Shown here: in pieces, positions 7,659 through 16,820 of the stretch
How the letters are laid out: every line of letters starts with the position of its first letter
Numbering within the stretch: the first letter of the stretch is position 1
Assembly (NCBI GenBank): GCA_031406795.1
Contig: JANOHV010000093.1
Span: 1-27,176, forward strand
From: DATDCY01 sp031406795 [NCBI: Candidatus Rokuibacteriota bacterium]
GTDB taxonomy: Bacteria; JAUVQV01
Reading direction: 5' to 3'
DNA length: 27,176 nt
Translations under genes and position numbers: made by a program
The notes under the pieces: generated by a model
The model's database searches: none
Seen by the model: the letters and a program-made list of their open reading frames with translations, nothing else
Told to the model about the DNA's origin: nothing

Positions 7659-7730
7659 CCGCGAAGGATCACATCGCTTCGGCCTGACGGGGCGTGCCGG
7701 TACTTCCCACCACAACGACGGAGGCGCGGG

Positions 7731-8084
7731 ATGGCAGAGATCGAGGAATGCATTTTCTGCAAGGTGGCGCACGGGAAGCTCCCGGCGTACATCCTCCACA
7801 AGGACGACCACGTCGTGGCTTTCCACGACATCAACCCCCAGGCGCCCGTGCACGTGCTGATCGTGCCGATCAAGCACATCGCCGACCTCGAAACCGCCGC
7901 GGAGGAAGACGCGGACGTTGTCGGGCGGATGTTCCAGGTGGCGACCAGGATAGCCGGCGAGCTGCGATTTTCCAAGAACGGTTACCGGATGGTTCTCAAC
8001 AATGGCGCCGGCGCGGGGCAGATCGTGCCCCACCTGCACCTGCATGTGATGTCGGGACGCCGGTTCGCCTGGCCGCCCGGGTAG
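7731..8084 (+). CDS. HIT-family (histidine triad) nucleotide hydrolase
   Basis: This 117-residue HINT-type protein hydrolyses adenosine phosphoramidates or related purine nucleotide conjugates in the cytosol. It has the N-terminal CIFCKVA pair (Cys7 and Cys10) that often helps bind zinc, the central AFHDINPQAPVHVLIVPIKH segment, and the triad HLHLHV at residues 101-106 with the expected GQIVPH lead-in. It follows serA by 72 bases; GGAGG precedes the ATG. Nothing about it is unusual. The cellular substrate of bacterial HINT proteins is generally not known. Confidence 0.95.
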   Translation: MAEIEECIFCKVAHGKLPAYILHKDDHVVAFHDINPQAPVHVLIVPIKHIADLETAAEEDADVVGRMFQVATRIAGELRFSKNGYRMVLNNGAGAGQIVPHLHLHVMSGRRFAWPPG

Positions 8085-8159
8085 GCGCCCGGCCCATTCG
8101 CCCGCAGCGTCTTCCCGCCCGCCGGCGCTTCAGGCGGGGCCGCCGCGGCGGGAGGGCCG

Positions 8160-9158
8160 ATGTTCGTGGAGCAACAGGGGATGACTTCCGGCTCGTCGGT
8201 GGTTGAAGCCGGGGAGCAAGGGGGGAGAGCCGTCGCCCGGGTGCGCCTCTTCCTCGGGTTGTTCGCCGCGCTTTTTGGCGTTGCCCTGGCCCTCTCGCTG
8301 TTCTTCAGCATCAGGGGTGCGGCGCGGGAGTATGAGGATCTCGCCCATTTCACCGCCCGTTCGTTCTTCCAGCAGGTGGTGGCCACGAGGCGCTGGAACG
8401 CGCTGCACGGCGGCGTCTACGTGCCGATCACGGCGATCGCTCAACCCAACCCCTACCTCGAGGACCCCCAGCGGGACATCGTCACCACCGACGGGCTGCG
8501 ACTCACGAAGCTCAACCCCGCCTATATGACCCGCCTCATTTCCGAGGTGATGCGGCAGGAGCGCGGGACGCAGCTGCACATGACCAGTCTCAAGCCGCTT
8601 CGCCCGGAGAATGCCCCCGACGATTGGGAGCGCAAGGCGCTGGAGTCCTTCGAGCGCGGCGCAACGGAGAGCGCGGCGGTGATCGGGACGGGCGAAACGG
8701 CGATCTACCGCTACATCGCTCCGCTGACCACGGAGGAGTCCTGCCTGAAATGCCACGCCGGGCAGGGATACCAGGTGAACGACATTCGCGGCGGGATCGG
8801 CGTGAGCTTCCCCTACCAGCCCTTCAACGAGGGACTCTCCCGGCGGCAACGCGGGATCTATTCCAGCCACGTGCTCCTCTTTGTCATCGGCCTCGGGTAC
8901 ATCTACTTTCTCGGGCACCTGCTGTTGACGCGGGTCCGCGAGCTGCAGGCAGCGGCCAGCCGCATCCGCAGGCTGGAGGGGCTGCTGCCGATCTGCGCCG
9001 GCTGCAAGAAGATCCGCGTCGCGGGCGGCGATGCCAAGGAGCAAAGCGACTGGGAGCCGATCGAGTCATACATCCGGGACCGCACGGATGCAACTTTCAC
9101 CCACGGCATGTGCCCGGAGTGCGTGCAGGAATATTTCGGCAACCTGACCAAGCGTTGA
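8160..9158 (+). CDS. Membrane-anchored DUF3365 (Tll0287-like) haem protein with C-terminal CxxCKKIR zinc-ribbon-like tail
   Basis: The 332-residue protein has a transmembrane helix at about residues 28-52, a periplasmic DUF3365 domain with a c-type haem motif CLKCH at 195-199, a second helix at about 236-257, and a cytoplasmic tail. The tail has a short coiled-coil stretch (LQAAASRIRRLEG) and then LLPICAGCKKIR with Cys279 and Cys282, WEPIESYI, and a second pair CPEC at 318-321. Four cysteines in this spacing look like a metal site. The same tail ends the protein at 25727-26308. DUF3365 domains occur as sensory domains of kinases and cyclases; here there is no kinase, so output through the tail is inferred. 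It is convergent with the HPP gene, only 16 bases apart. Confidence 0.85.
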   Translation: MFVEQQGMTSGSSVVEAGEQGGRAVARVRLFLGLFAALFGVALALSLFFSIRGAAREYEDLAHFTARSFFQQVVATRRWNALHGGVYVPITAIAQPNPYLEDPQRDIVTTDGLRLTKLNPAYMTRLISEVMRQERGTQLHMTSLKPLRPENAPDDWERKALESFERGATESAAVIGTGETAIYRYIAPLTTEESCLKCHAGQGYQVNDIRGGIGVSFPYQPFNEGLSRRQRGIYSSHVLLFVIGLGYIYFLGHLLLTRVRELQAAASRIRRLEGLLPICAGCKKIRVAGGDAKEQSDWEPIESYIRDRTDATFTHGMCPECVQEYFGNLTKR

Positions 9159-9174
9159 AGCCGGGGCGGGCCCG

Positions 9175-9714
9175 TCAGAACCAGAACTCGGGGTAGCGGC
9201 GGTGCTTCGGGATGTTGTTCACGAGCAGGGCGACGACGAGGAGCAGCAGGGCGCCACCGCCCACCGGGAACAGCGCGTACGAGAAACCGAGGCTGTGGAT
9301 CTTCTCGCCGCCGATGACCGCGATCAGCGCGGTTGCGCCACCCGGCGGATGAAGCGTTCTTGTCGCATGCATGACCGCAATCGCCGTCGAAACGGCCAAC
9401 GCGGCCGCAATCCAGAGAGTGGAAGGAAACAGCTGCTGGCAGGCCACGCCGACGAGCGCCGACAGAATGTGCCCTCCCAGGAGGTTTCTCGGCTGTGCCA
9501 GCGGGCTCTTGATCGCGCCATAGATCAGTACGGCCGAGGCGCCGAAAGACCCGACGATCATCAGCAGGTCGATCTTGTCGAAGAGCCGGTAATTGGCAAA
9601 CGAAATGAAACCGATGCCGAGGAAGGCGCCAAGCCAGGACCAGCCGATCTCCGACAGGCTGACGCGGGGAGGGCTCTTGGTCGTACCCCGCATCTTGTTG
9701 AAATAGGCGTTCAT
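9175..9714 (-). CDS. HPP-family integral membrane protein
   Basis: The 179-residue product has about four to five hydrophobic helices and the family motif LHPPGGATAL (HPP at 122-124). ATG 9714 is preferred over the GTG at 9717 because it overlaps the last base of the upstream CBS gene (TGATG), implying translational coupling. HPP proteins in chloroplasts and cyanobacteria have been described as nitrite transporters. With norCB divergently adjacent, a role in nitrite or nitrogen-oxide handling is possible here, but this is inference from context. The C-terminus is charged and ends EFWF. Confidence 0.85.
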   Translation of the reverse strand: MNAYFNKMRGTTKSPPRVSLSEIGWSWLGAFLGIGFISFANYRLFDKIDLLMIVGSFGASAVLIYGAIKSPLAQPRNLLGGHILSALVGVACQQLFPSTLWIAAALAVSTAIAVMHATRTLHPPGGATALIAVIGGEKIHSLGFSYALFPVGGGALLLLVVALLVNNIPKHRRYPEFWF

Positions 9715-10325
9715 CACGCTATTCCCGCAGGGCCGGCTGCGCGGAGGAGGTCGGCGCGCGAGACCAGACCGACGAGCTTGCCCGCGTGGTCGAGCACCGG
9801 CACCCGGTTGATGCTCTCCGTGGAGAGAAGCTCCCTGATCTCGAGGGACGAGGTGTCTTCACGCACGGTGATCACGGGCGCGGCCATGATGTCCGAGGCC
9901 ACGCCGCCGACGATCGGTGCCGCCACGCATTCCTTGCCTCCCAGGCAAGCTGCGATGACGCCCATGACCCGCGTCGTGTCTCCCGCGCCCATGCGGCTGA
10001 GGAAGTCCTTTTCGGAGATCATCCCGGCCACCCGGCCCGCCTCGTCGAGGACCGGCACCCCGGAGATGCTCCGGCGGGCCATGAGCTCGGCGACTTCCTT
10101 CAGCGGGGTGTCAATCCTGACATGGTGGACGCTCCGGGTCATGATCTGCGCCGCGCTGACCGGGCGCCCGACGCGTGCGAGGGCGTGACGGAAGGCGTGG
10201 CGGTAGATATCCTTCAGGTCGGCGGGGGTGACGTCCAGGTAGCCCGGGATATCCTTCATCGCCTCGTAGATGTCGCTGTCGGAGAGGTCGGGACACTGCC
10301 CGCCCGGCGGATCGTTTGTCGGCAT
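9714..10325 (-). CDS. CBS-pair regulatory protein coupled to HPP protein
   Basis: This is a 203-residue soluble protein. I chose the ATG at 10325 because AAGGA lies a proper distance upstream; an in-frame upstream start at 10400 has no such site. After an N-terminal helical segment (DSDIYEAMKDIPGYLDVTPADLKDIYRHAF) there are two CBS motifs: ITMR-like IMTRSVHHVRID...SGVPVLDEAGRV near residues 61-108, and SDIMAAPVITVRED...NRVPVLDHAGKL near 145-200. Such pairs bind adenine nucleotides and gate transporters or enzymes. Its stop overlaps the HPP start, and HPP and CBS domains are fused or adjacent in many genomes, so it probably regulates that membrane protein. Confidence 0.88.
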   Translation of the reverse strand: MPTNDPPGGQCPDLSDSDIYEAMKDIPGYLDVTPADLKDIYRHAFRHALARVGRPVSAAQIMTRSVHHVRIDTPLKEVAELMARRSISGVPVLDEAGRVAGMISEKDFLSRMGAGDTTRVMGVIAACLGGKECVAAPIVGGVASDIMAAPVITVREDTSSLEIRELLSTESINRVPVLDHAGKLVGLVSRADLLRAAGPAGIA

Positions 10326-10687
10326 GGCTGTCCTTTCGACGTGCGCTGCTGCTGGTTCGGGAGACGGCAACGATTCTCCGGACATCCGATAGTTTGTCAA
10401 GGACGGGCGAGGCGGCGGGCGCTGCGTATTGACGAAGCGGGGTCATTCGGCCTATGCTTCATGAACACTTCTTCACAAGATTCGGTTCGCAGGGTCATGG
10501 TCACGTTGCTCCTCCGGGCAGGAGGGGTTGAACAGCGCGGCCATTGATTGCATCAGGTGGGAAAGCGGGGCCTAGCCTTCTCATCAACCTCGCGGTTCTT
10601 GATGCAGGTCAAAGACGGGAGGCGGGAAAACGCGGATGCTGTCCGGCATAAACCCGGCACGAACGCCGGAGAGAAAGGGGATGTGAG
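10326..10687. other. Divergent intergenic region between CBS-HPP and norCB
   Basis: This 362-base non-coding stretch serves as the promoter region for both divergent transcripts. It holds an FNR/Dnr-like box at 10599-10612 near norC, a small GC hairpin (CCTCC at 10511-10515 with GGAGG at 10521-10525) and no convincing ORF. I could not assign -35/-10 elements for the leftward CBS gene. Confidence 0.6.
10599..10612 (+). promoter_or_regulatory. FNR/Dnr-type operator upstream of norC
   Basis: TTGAT-GCAG-GTCAA matches the CRP/FNR-family consensus TTGAT-N4-ATCAA at all but one position. It lies about 75 bases before the norC start. Regulators of this family (FNR, DNR, NnrR) control nor genes in response to anaerobiosis or nitric oxide, so induction of norCB by NO is likely. 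Confidence 0.7.
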
Positions 10688-11383
10688 ATGACATCGGGGA
10701 GTGCGAAGACCATCTTCTGGGTGGGGACGCTCTCGTCGGCGCTGATCTTCATTGCGCTGACGGTGGATTTCCACCGGCGTGAACCGGAGTTCGCGCACAA
10801 CGAACGCATCACGGACCAGGTGGTGAACGGAAAGAAGGTGTGGCACAAGTACAACTGCAACGACTGCCACACGATCCTCGGCTTCGGGGCGTACTACGCG
10901 CCGGACATGACAAAGGCCTACTACCGGCTGGGCGAGGGGAACATCATCCACGTCGTGATGAACCCCGAGAAAGTCTACAAGAACTCCTTCCGCAAGATGC
11001 CGAAGCTCGGGGTGACGCCGGAGGAGGCCAAGGACCTCGTGGCCTTCCTGAAGTGGACGGCCGAGATCGAGAACCGCAAGTGGCCGCCGCAGGATGAGAA
11101 GTACGTGAAGGCGGCACGCGCCAAGGAGGCCCAGGCGAAGGAGGTGCCGCGAACCGATCTCGTGCTCGGTTCCTGCGGCGGGTGCCACAGCTTCGCGAAC
11201 CAGGGGCGGGACGTCGCCGGCGACCTCGCGGACCTGGCCCGCTCGAGCACCTTCGACCGCGAGACGATGATCCGCTTCATGCTCGACCCGGCGGCGGTGA
11301 GCCCCGGCAGCGGCATGCCCCCCCAACAACTCTCCCGGGAGAAGGCCGAGCTGATCGCGGACTTCGTCCTCGGTCTCCGGTAA
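10688..11383 (+). CDS. norC: Nitric oxide reductase cytochrome c subunit with extra C-terminal cytochrome c domain
   Basis: The 231-residue protein is anchored by one N-terminal helix (residues 8-27). The first domain matches NorC: haem motif CNDCH at 57-61, the TILGFGAYYAPDMTKAY stretch, and a probable axial methionine in FRKMPKLG (Met104). Classical NorC is about 150 residues with one haem. Here a second cytochrome c domain follows, with CGGCH at 163-167 and a probable methionine ligand in GSGMPP (Met210), joined by an Ala/Lys/Glu-rich linker near 140-155. The protein would therefore carry two c haems on the periplasmic side and may take electrons directly from a different donor. norB starts 12 bases downstream. 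Confidence 0.9.
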   Translation: MTSGSAKTIFWVGTLSSALIFIALTVDFHRREPEFAHNERITDQVVNGKKVWHKYNCNDCHTILGFGAYYAPDMTKAYYRLGEGNIIHVVMNPEKVYKNSFRKMPKLGVTPEEAKDLVAFLKWTAEIENRKWPPQDEKYVKAARAKEAQAKEVPRTDLVLGSCGGCHSFANQGRDVAGDLADLARSSTFDRETMIRFMLDPAAVSPGSGMPPQQLSREKAELIADFVLGLR

Positions 11384-11395
11384 GGGAGGCGCGCC

Positions 11396-12727
11396 ATGAT
11401 CAAGTATGAAAGTCAGAAGGTCGCCCTGTACTACATCAAACTCTCGCTGCTGCTCCTGCCCCTGCAGGTGCTGATGGGGCTCTGGCTCGCCGTCAACTAC
11501 GGGTTCACGCTCCCCCAGGCCCTGATCGACGTCTTCTCCTTCGCCACCGCGCGCGCGCTGCACACGAACCTGCTCGTGGCCTGGCTGCTCCTCGGGTTCA
11601 TGGGCGGGACCTATTTCATTCTCCCCGAGGAGTGCGAGACCGAACTCTTCAGCGTCAAACTCGCCTGGTTGCAGCTGGTGCTCTTCGCCGGCGCGGCCGT
11701 GACCGCCGTCGTCGGCTTCCTGTTCGGCTGGACGCAGGGCAAGCCGCTGCTCGAGATCCCGGTCCCGCTGGATCTGGTGATCGTCGTCTCGGCGCTGATC
11801 TTCATCGCGAACGTCGTGCTGACCATCGTCAAGGCCAAGCAGCGCTCGCTGATCCAGTACATGCTCGCCGCGGGCGTCATCTTCCTCGCGCTGCTCTACC
11901 TGATCGGCATCCCCTTCTTCAAGAACCTGAACACCGACTACTACTACTGGTGGTGGGTGATCCACCTCTGGGTCGAGGGCGCCTGGGAGCTGATCACGGC
12001 GTCGATCGTCGCGTTCATCATCCTCAAGGCGACCGGCGTCGAGCGCAAGGTCGTCGAGAAGTGGCTCTATGTCGAGACCGGGCTCTTCCTGTTCACCGGG
12101 CTCGTCGGCACCGGGCACCACTACTACTGGATCGGCGCGCCGGACTACTGGCTCTGGTGGGGCGGGTTCTTCAGCGCCCTGGAGCCGCTGCCGATCGCGC
12201 TGATGGTCGCCGACACCTGGCTGCATGTGCGCGAGCGCAAGGACAAGACCGTGAACCCGCTGCTGTGGACCTACATCGTCGGCATGGCGATCTACCACTT
12301 CTTCGGCGCGGGCGTCTGGGGCTTCTTCCACACGCTGCCGCCGATCAACTACTACACCCACGGCAGCCAGATCACCGTGTCGCACGGGCACATGGCCTTC
12401 TTCGGCGCCTACGCGCTCGTGAACCTGACGATCTACTACTACGCCCTGCCGCAATTCAAGGGGATCAAGCGCTACAAGGAGACGCTGGGGCAGTGGGGCT
12501 TCTGGAACATGTGCCTCTCGATGTTCTTCCTCTGCCTGATCTTCCTGATCGCGGGCGTGCTCCAGACCTACCTCGAGCGCTTTCTCGACATCGGCTACAT
12601 GACCGCGCACAGCGTGATGATGTTCTGGTTCAAGATCGCGCTCGGTCTCGGCGTGTGGTTCTTCGCCGGGGTGCTGATGACGGTCTGGCACCTCTTCACG
12701 CTGAAGCCGGAGTTGGAGAAGGCTTAG
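11396..12727 (+). CDS. norB: Nitric oxide reductase large subunit (cNOR type)
   Basis: NorB reduces two NO to N2O at a haem b3-FeB centre in the cytoplasmic membrane. The 443-residue product has about 12 helices and every catalytic residue at a constant offset of 17 from Pseudomonas aeruginosa numbering as I recall it: His190 and Glu194 in HLWVEGAWE, His241 and His242 in GTGHHYYW, Glu263 in ALEPLPI, His330 and His332 in SHGHMAF. The low-spin haem ligand His56 lies in ALHTNLL. It lacks the N-terminal extension of quinol-dependent qNOR, and a cytochrome subunit is encoded just upstream, so it is the cNOR type. norD, norQ and norE are not nearby. Confidence 0.97.
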   Translation: MIKYESQKVALYYIKLSLLLLPLQVLMGLWLAVNYGFTLPQALIDVFSFATARALHTNLLVAWLLLGFMGGTYFILPEECETELFSVKLAWLQLVLFAGAAVTAVVGFLFGWTQGKPLLEIPVPLDLVIVVSALIFIANVVLTIVKAKQRSLIQYMLAAGVIFLALLYLIGIPFFKNLNTDYYYWWWVIHLWVEGAWELITASIVAFIILKATGVERKVVEKWLYVETGLFLFTGLVGTGHHYYWIGAPDYWLWWGGFFSALEPLPIALMVADTWLHVRERKDKTVNPLLWTYIVGMAIYHFFGAGVWGFFHTLPPINYYTHGSQITVSHGHMAFFGAYALVNLTIYYYALPQFKGIKRYKETLGQWGFWNMCLSMFFLCLIFLIAGVLQTYLERFLDIGYMTAHSVMMFWFKIALGLGVWFFAGVLMTVWHLFTLKPELEKA

Positions 12728-12747
12728 GCGACTGCTGCGATCAAGAC

Positions 12748-12774
12748 CCTCCTCCGGCATGGTGCCGGGGGAGG
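12748..12774 (+). repeat. Hairpin repeat copy 1 (downstream of norB)
   Basis: A 12-bp stem with a TGG loop, CCTCCTCCGGCA / TGCCGGGGGAGG, lies 20 bases after the norB stop. A near-identical hairpin occurs at 13488-13514 after the next gene. It may be a transcript-end or stabilising element; there is no T-run. Confidence 0.6.
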
Positions 12775-12831
12775 ACTTTGCCGCTGCCCGCGCAGCCAGC
12801 CAGTCAGGCTGGAAGAAGGAGGAAACTGGTC

Positions 12832-13449
12832 ATGGAAACGGTGAAAATCTCTCTCGGTGCCGTGGGGCTGCTGGTCACCTTTCTGCTCGCGCTGCCGCCG
12901 CTCGCCTGGGGCCACTGCGACACGCTGGAGGGTCCCGTGGTTGTCGACGCCAAGGCCGCCCTTGCCAAGGGCGACCTCACCCCCGTTCTGAAGTGGATCC
13001 CGGCGAAGGAGGAGGCGGAGATCCGCGACGCGTTCGCCAAAACCCTCGTCGTGCGTGGCAAGGGGAAGGAGGCGCAGGAACTGGCGGACAATTACTTCTT
13101 CGAGACGCTGGTGCGGGTTCACCGGGCGAGCGAAGGCGCACCATACACCGGGCTGAAGTCGGGAGGCGTCGAGGAAGAGACGATCATTGCTGCCGACCAG
13201 GCACTCGCCGCCGGGAAGGGCGACGGTTTGGTGAGGTTGGTGGGCGAAGCAGTCGAGAAGGGCATCCGCCACCGCTTCGAGGAGGCCGTGACGCGCAAGA
13301 AGCACGCCGATCACGACGTGGAGCACGGCCGGGCGTACGTCGCCTCCTACGTCGAGTTCATCCACTACGCGGAGAGGATCTACCAGGACGCCGTCCACCC
13401 GCCGTCGCACCACGCGGAGGGAGCAGCGCCCGCGGTGCATGCACACTAG
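12832..13449 (+). CDS. DUF6448-type secreted protein, possible metal site at mature N-terminus
   Basis: This is a 205-residue protein with a signal peptide (METVKISLGAVGLLVTFLLA...). Cleavage after LAWG would leave a mature N-terminus beginning His-Cys-Asp (HCDTLEGPVVVDA). The HCDTxxGPVV start, followed by ALAKGDL, KWIPAKEEAEI, ADNYFFETLVRVHRASEGAPYTGLK and HGRAYVASYVEFIHYAER, is the pattern I recall for DUF6448 proteins of unknown function. The C-terminus is histidine-rich (HPPSHHAEG and AVHAH). AAGGAGG at 12816-12822 precedes the ATG. It lies between norB and a thioesterase and is flanked on both sides by the same hairpin, so it may be a separately stabilised transcript. Metal binding is inference from the histidines. 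Confidence 0.8.
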   Translation: METVKISLGAVGLLVTFLLALPPLAWGHCDTLEGPVVVDAKAALAKGDLTPVLKWIPAKEEAEIRDAFAKTLVVRGKGKEAQELADNYFFETLVRVHRASEGAPYTGLKSGGVEEETIIAADQALAAGKGDGLVRLVGEAVEKGIRHRFEEAVTRKKHADHDVEHGRAYVASYVEFIHYAERIYQDAVHPPSHHAEGAAPAVHAH

Positions 13450-13487
13450 AAAGACGAAAGGCGTAGACTCTCCGGCGCGCCCGCAAC

Positions 13488-13514
13488 CCTCCCCCGGCGT
13501 GGTGCCGGAGGAGG
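13488..13514 (+). repeat. Hairpin repeat copy 2 (downstream of DUF6448 gene)
   Basis: CCTCCCCCGGCG-TGG-TGCCGGAGGAGG repeats the hairpin at 12748-12774 with the same loop and most of the stem. It has one C-A mismatch, and the purine-rich arm is changed. It sits just before the thioesterase ribosome site. Confidence 0.55.
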
Positions 13515-13539
13515 CGCCGGCCGCGCAGGGGGAGGGACG

Positions 13540-14013
13540 ATGAACGACAAGACCGTCAAAGAGACGAGCGTCACCATGGCACAGGTCATGCTGCCGCAGG
13601 ACGCCAACCCGGCCGGGAACGTGCACGGCGGGGTGATCATGAAACTGATCGACACTGCGGCCGCGGTCGTCGCGGGCCGGCACGCTCGCGCGAACACCGT
13701 CACGGCGTCCATCGACCGTCTGGACTTCCACTGCCCGGTCTTCGTCGGGGATCTGCTGTTCCTGAAGGCCAGCATGAACCAGGTCGGCAAGTCGTCGATG
13801 GAGCTGGGTGTCCGGGTGGAGGCCGAGAATCTCGTCACCGGCGTGGTCAGGCACACCGCCTCGGCGTACCTGACCTTCGTCGCGCTCGACGAAAACGGCA
13901 AGCCCAGGCCGGTGCCCGCGTTGGTCGTCGAAACCGCCGACGAGCGGCGCCGAAACGAGGACGCGCTGCTGCGAAGAAAAATGCGGCTCGATCTGCGAAA
14001 CGCGCGCACCTGA
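13540..14013 (+). CDS. Acyl-CoA thioesterase, hotdog fold (YciA/BACH type)
   Basis: The 157-residue protein has the hotdog-fold thioesterase signature of the acyl-CoA hydrolase group: MLPQDANPAGNVHGGVIMKLID near residues 17-38, where the Asn/His/Gly stretch binds the CoA ester and the following Asp is catalytic. IDRLDFHCPVFVGDLL comes next, near 59-74. It probably hydrolyses short or medium acyl-CoAs in the cytosol, and the family forms hexamers. The C-terminal 30 residues are basic and low-complexity (DERRRNEDALLRRKMRLDLRN), longer than in YciA. A purine-rich ribosome site (GGGGGAGGG) precedes the ATG. I see no functional link to the nor genes. Confidence 0.92.
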   Translation: MNDKTVKETSVTMAQVMLPQDANPAGNVHGGVIMKLIDTAAAVVAGRHARANTVTASIDRLDFHCPVFVGDLLFLKASMNQVGKSSMELGVRVEAENLVTGVVRHTASAYLTFVALDENGKPRPVPALVVETADERRRNEDALLRRKMRLDLRNART

Positions 14014-14063
14014 AGCTGGCCCACCGCGGCGGGGCGGTTCCCCGCAACGAAAAGGGGGGGAGC

Positions 14064-14447
14064 ATGGACAAGAAGCTGCTGAAACACGGAATGTTCAGTT
14101 GGTTCGAATTGCTGACCTCGGACGTCAAGGGTGCGAAGAAGTTCTACAAGTCGCTCTTCGGCTGGAAGATTGCCGACGTGAAGATGCCGGGCATGAAATA
14201 CACCGCCATCTCGGTGGGTGAGGAGCAGGTCGCCGGCATGATGTCGCTGCCCCCCAACGCGAAGAAAATGCCGCCGATCTGGGGCGCGTACGTCACGGTG
14301 GACGACGTGGACGCCACCGCGGAGAAGGCCGTGAAACTTGGCGGAAAGATTCTCGTGCCGCCCCAGGATATTCCGGGCGTGGGGCGCTTCTGCGTGTTCC
14401 AGGATCCTCAAGGGGCGATGCTCTCGGTCATCACCTACACGGGCTGA
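14064..14447 (+). CDS. VOC-superfamily (glyoxalase/bleomycin-resistance-like) protein
   Basis: The 127-residue single-domain protein has the VOC pattern: FSWFELLTSDVKGAKKFYKSLFGW at residues 11-34, YTAISVG, GAYVTVDDVDATAEKAVKLGGKIL near 74-97, and FQDPQGAMLSVI at the C-terminus. Its closest resemblance is to the small hydroxylase-like group (CFP30/YdeM type). Enzymes of this superfamily bind a metal through two such halves, here probably as a dimer, but the substrate cannot be read from sequence. A strong AAAGGGGGG ribosome site precedes the ATG. The gene is convergent with glnK, with an 82-base GC-rich gap and no clear terminator. Confidence 0.88.
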   Translation: MDKKLLKHGMFSWFELLTSDVKGAKKFYKSLFGWKIADVKMPGMKYTAISVGEEQVAGMMSLPPNAKKMPPIWGAYVTVDDVDATAEKAVKLGGKILVPPQDIPGVGRFCVFQDPQGAMLSVITYTG

Positions 14448-14529
14448 GCGGCGGCGGCCGCGCCGAGAGAGCCGCGGGGCCGCGAACGGAGCCACCCGCT
14501 CAGCGGCGTCGGGGCCATCCACCCGCGTT

Positions 14530-16462
<1,933 letters not shown>

Positions 16463-16599
16463 GGTGCTCGTCTCCCTCTGTGAAGAATCATGTTCGTTGT
16501 CAGGTGCGGAAGACCTGTTCACCGTGGCGGAGCGACCCGCCCTCGCTCGTCCTGTTTCTTCAAACATCCCTCCTTCCGTTTGTTCATTGGCTGGGCCGC

Positions 16600-16615
16600 A
16601 GCATTTTTAGTGCCA
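16600..16615 (-). promoter_or_regulatory. Sigma-54 (RpoN) promoter for amt-glnK
   Basis: On the minus strand, TGGCACTAAAAATGCT matches the -24/-12 consensus TGGCACG-N4-TTGCW at all but two positions, with GG and GC correctly spaced. It lies about 140 bases before the chosen amt start. Transcription would need an enhancer-binding activator such as NtrC; I did not find its sites. Confidence 0.8.
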
Positions 16616-16770
16616 TGACTGTATGTAACTGATAATGCACTGTTTATTTCTATCTTAAAGCAGTGAGAGTAATTAAATGGTACTAATAGGTCTGTATGTA
16701 AATATATTGATACTTAATGGTACTTAATATATTTGATGAGTTACGCAAATAGCATTTTTCAGCAACTGCC
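16616..16770. other. AT-rich island with short repeats between amt and modC
   Basis: This is a sharply AT-rich block inside GC-rich DNA. It contains TACTAAT at 16681-16687 and TACTTAAT at 16711-16718 and 16721-16728. AAATATAT at 16700-16707 can pair with ATATATTT at 16727-16734. It separates the amt promoter from the end of the nif-mod operon, both on the minus strand. No ORF is credible. It may include the nif-mod transcript end and activator sites for amt. Confidence 0.5.
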
Positions 16771-16820
16771 GCATTCGACGCTGTATCCCGGCAACCTGAC
16801 GTACTTCTCGCCCAAACAAA

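Noticed and set aside
6063-8045. 660-codon minus-strand open frame opposite serA and the HIT gene
   Set aside because: A shadow frame of high-GC coding DNA: low-complexity Arg/Asp/Leu composition, no domain, and a strong serA on the other strand.
10544-10556. Second FNR-like site TTGAT-TGC-ATCAG before norC
   Set aside because: The spacer is three bases and the second half-site is imperfect; the box at 10599-10612 is much better.
10553-12760. 735-codon minus-strand open frame opposite norCB
   Set aside because: Composition is dominated by Glu, His, Asp, Val and Arg without any motif; norC and norB explain this DNA.
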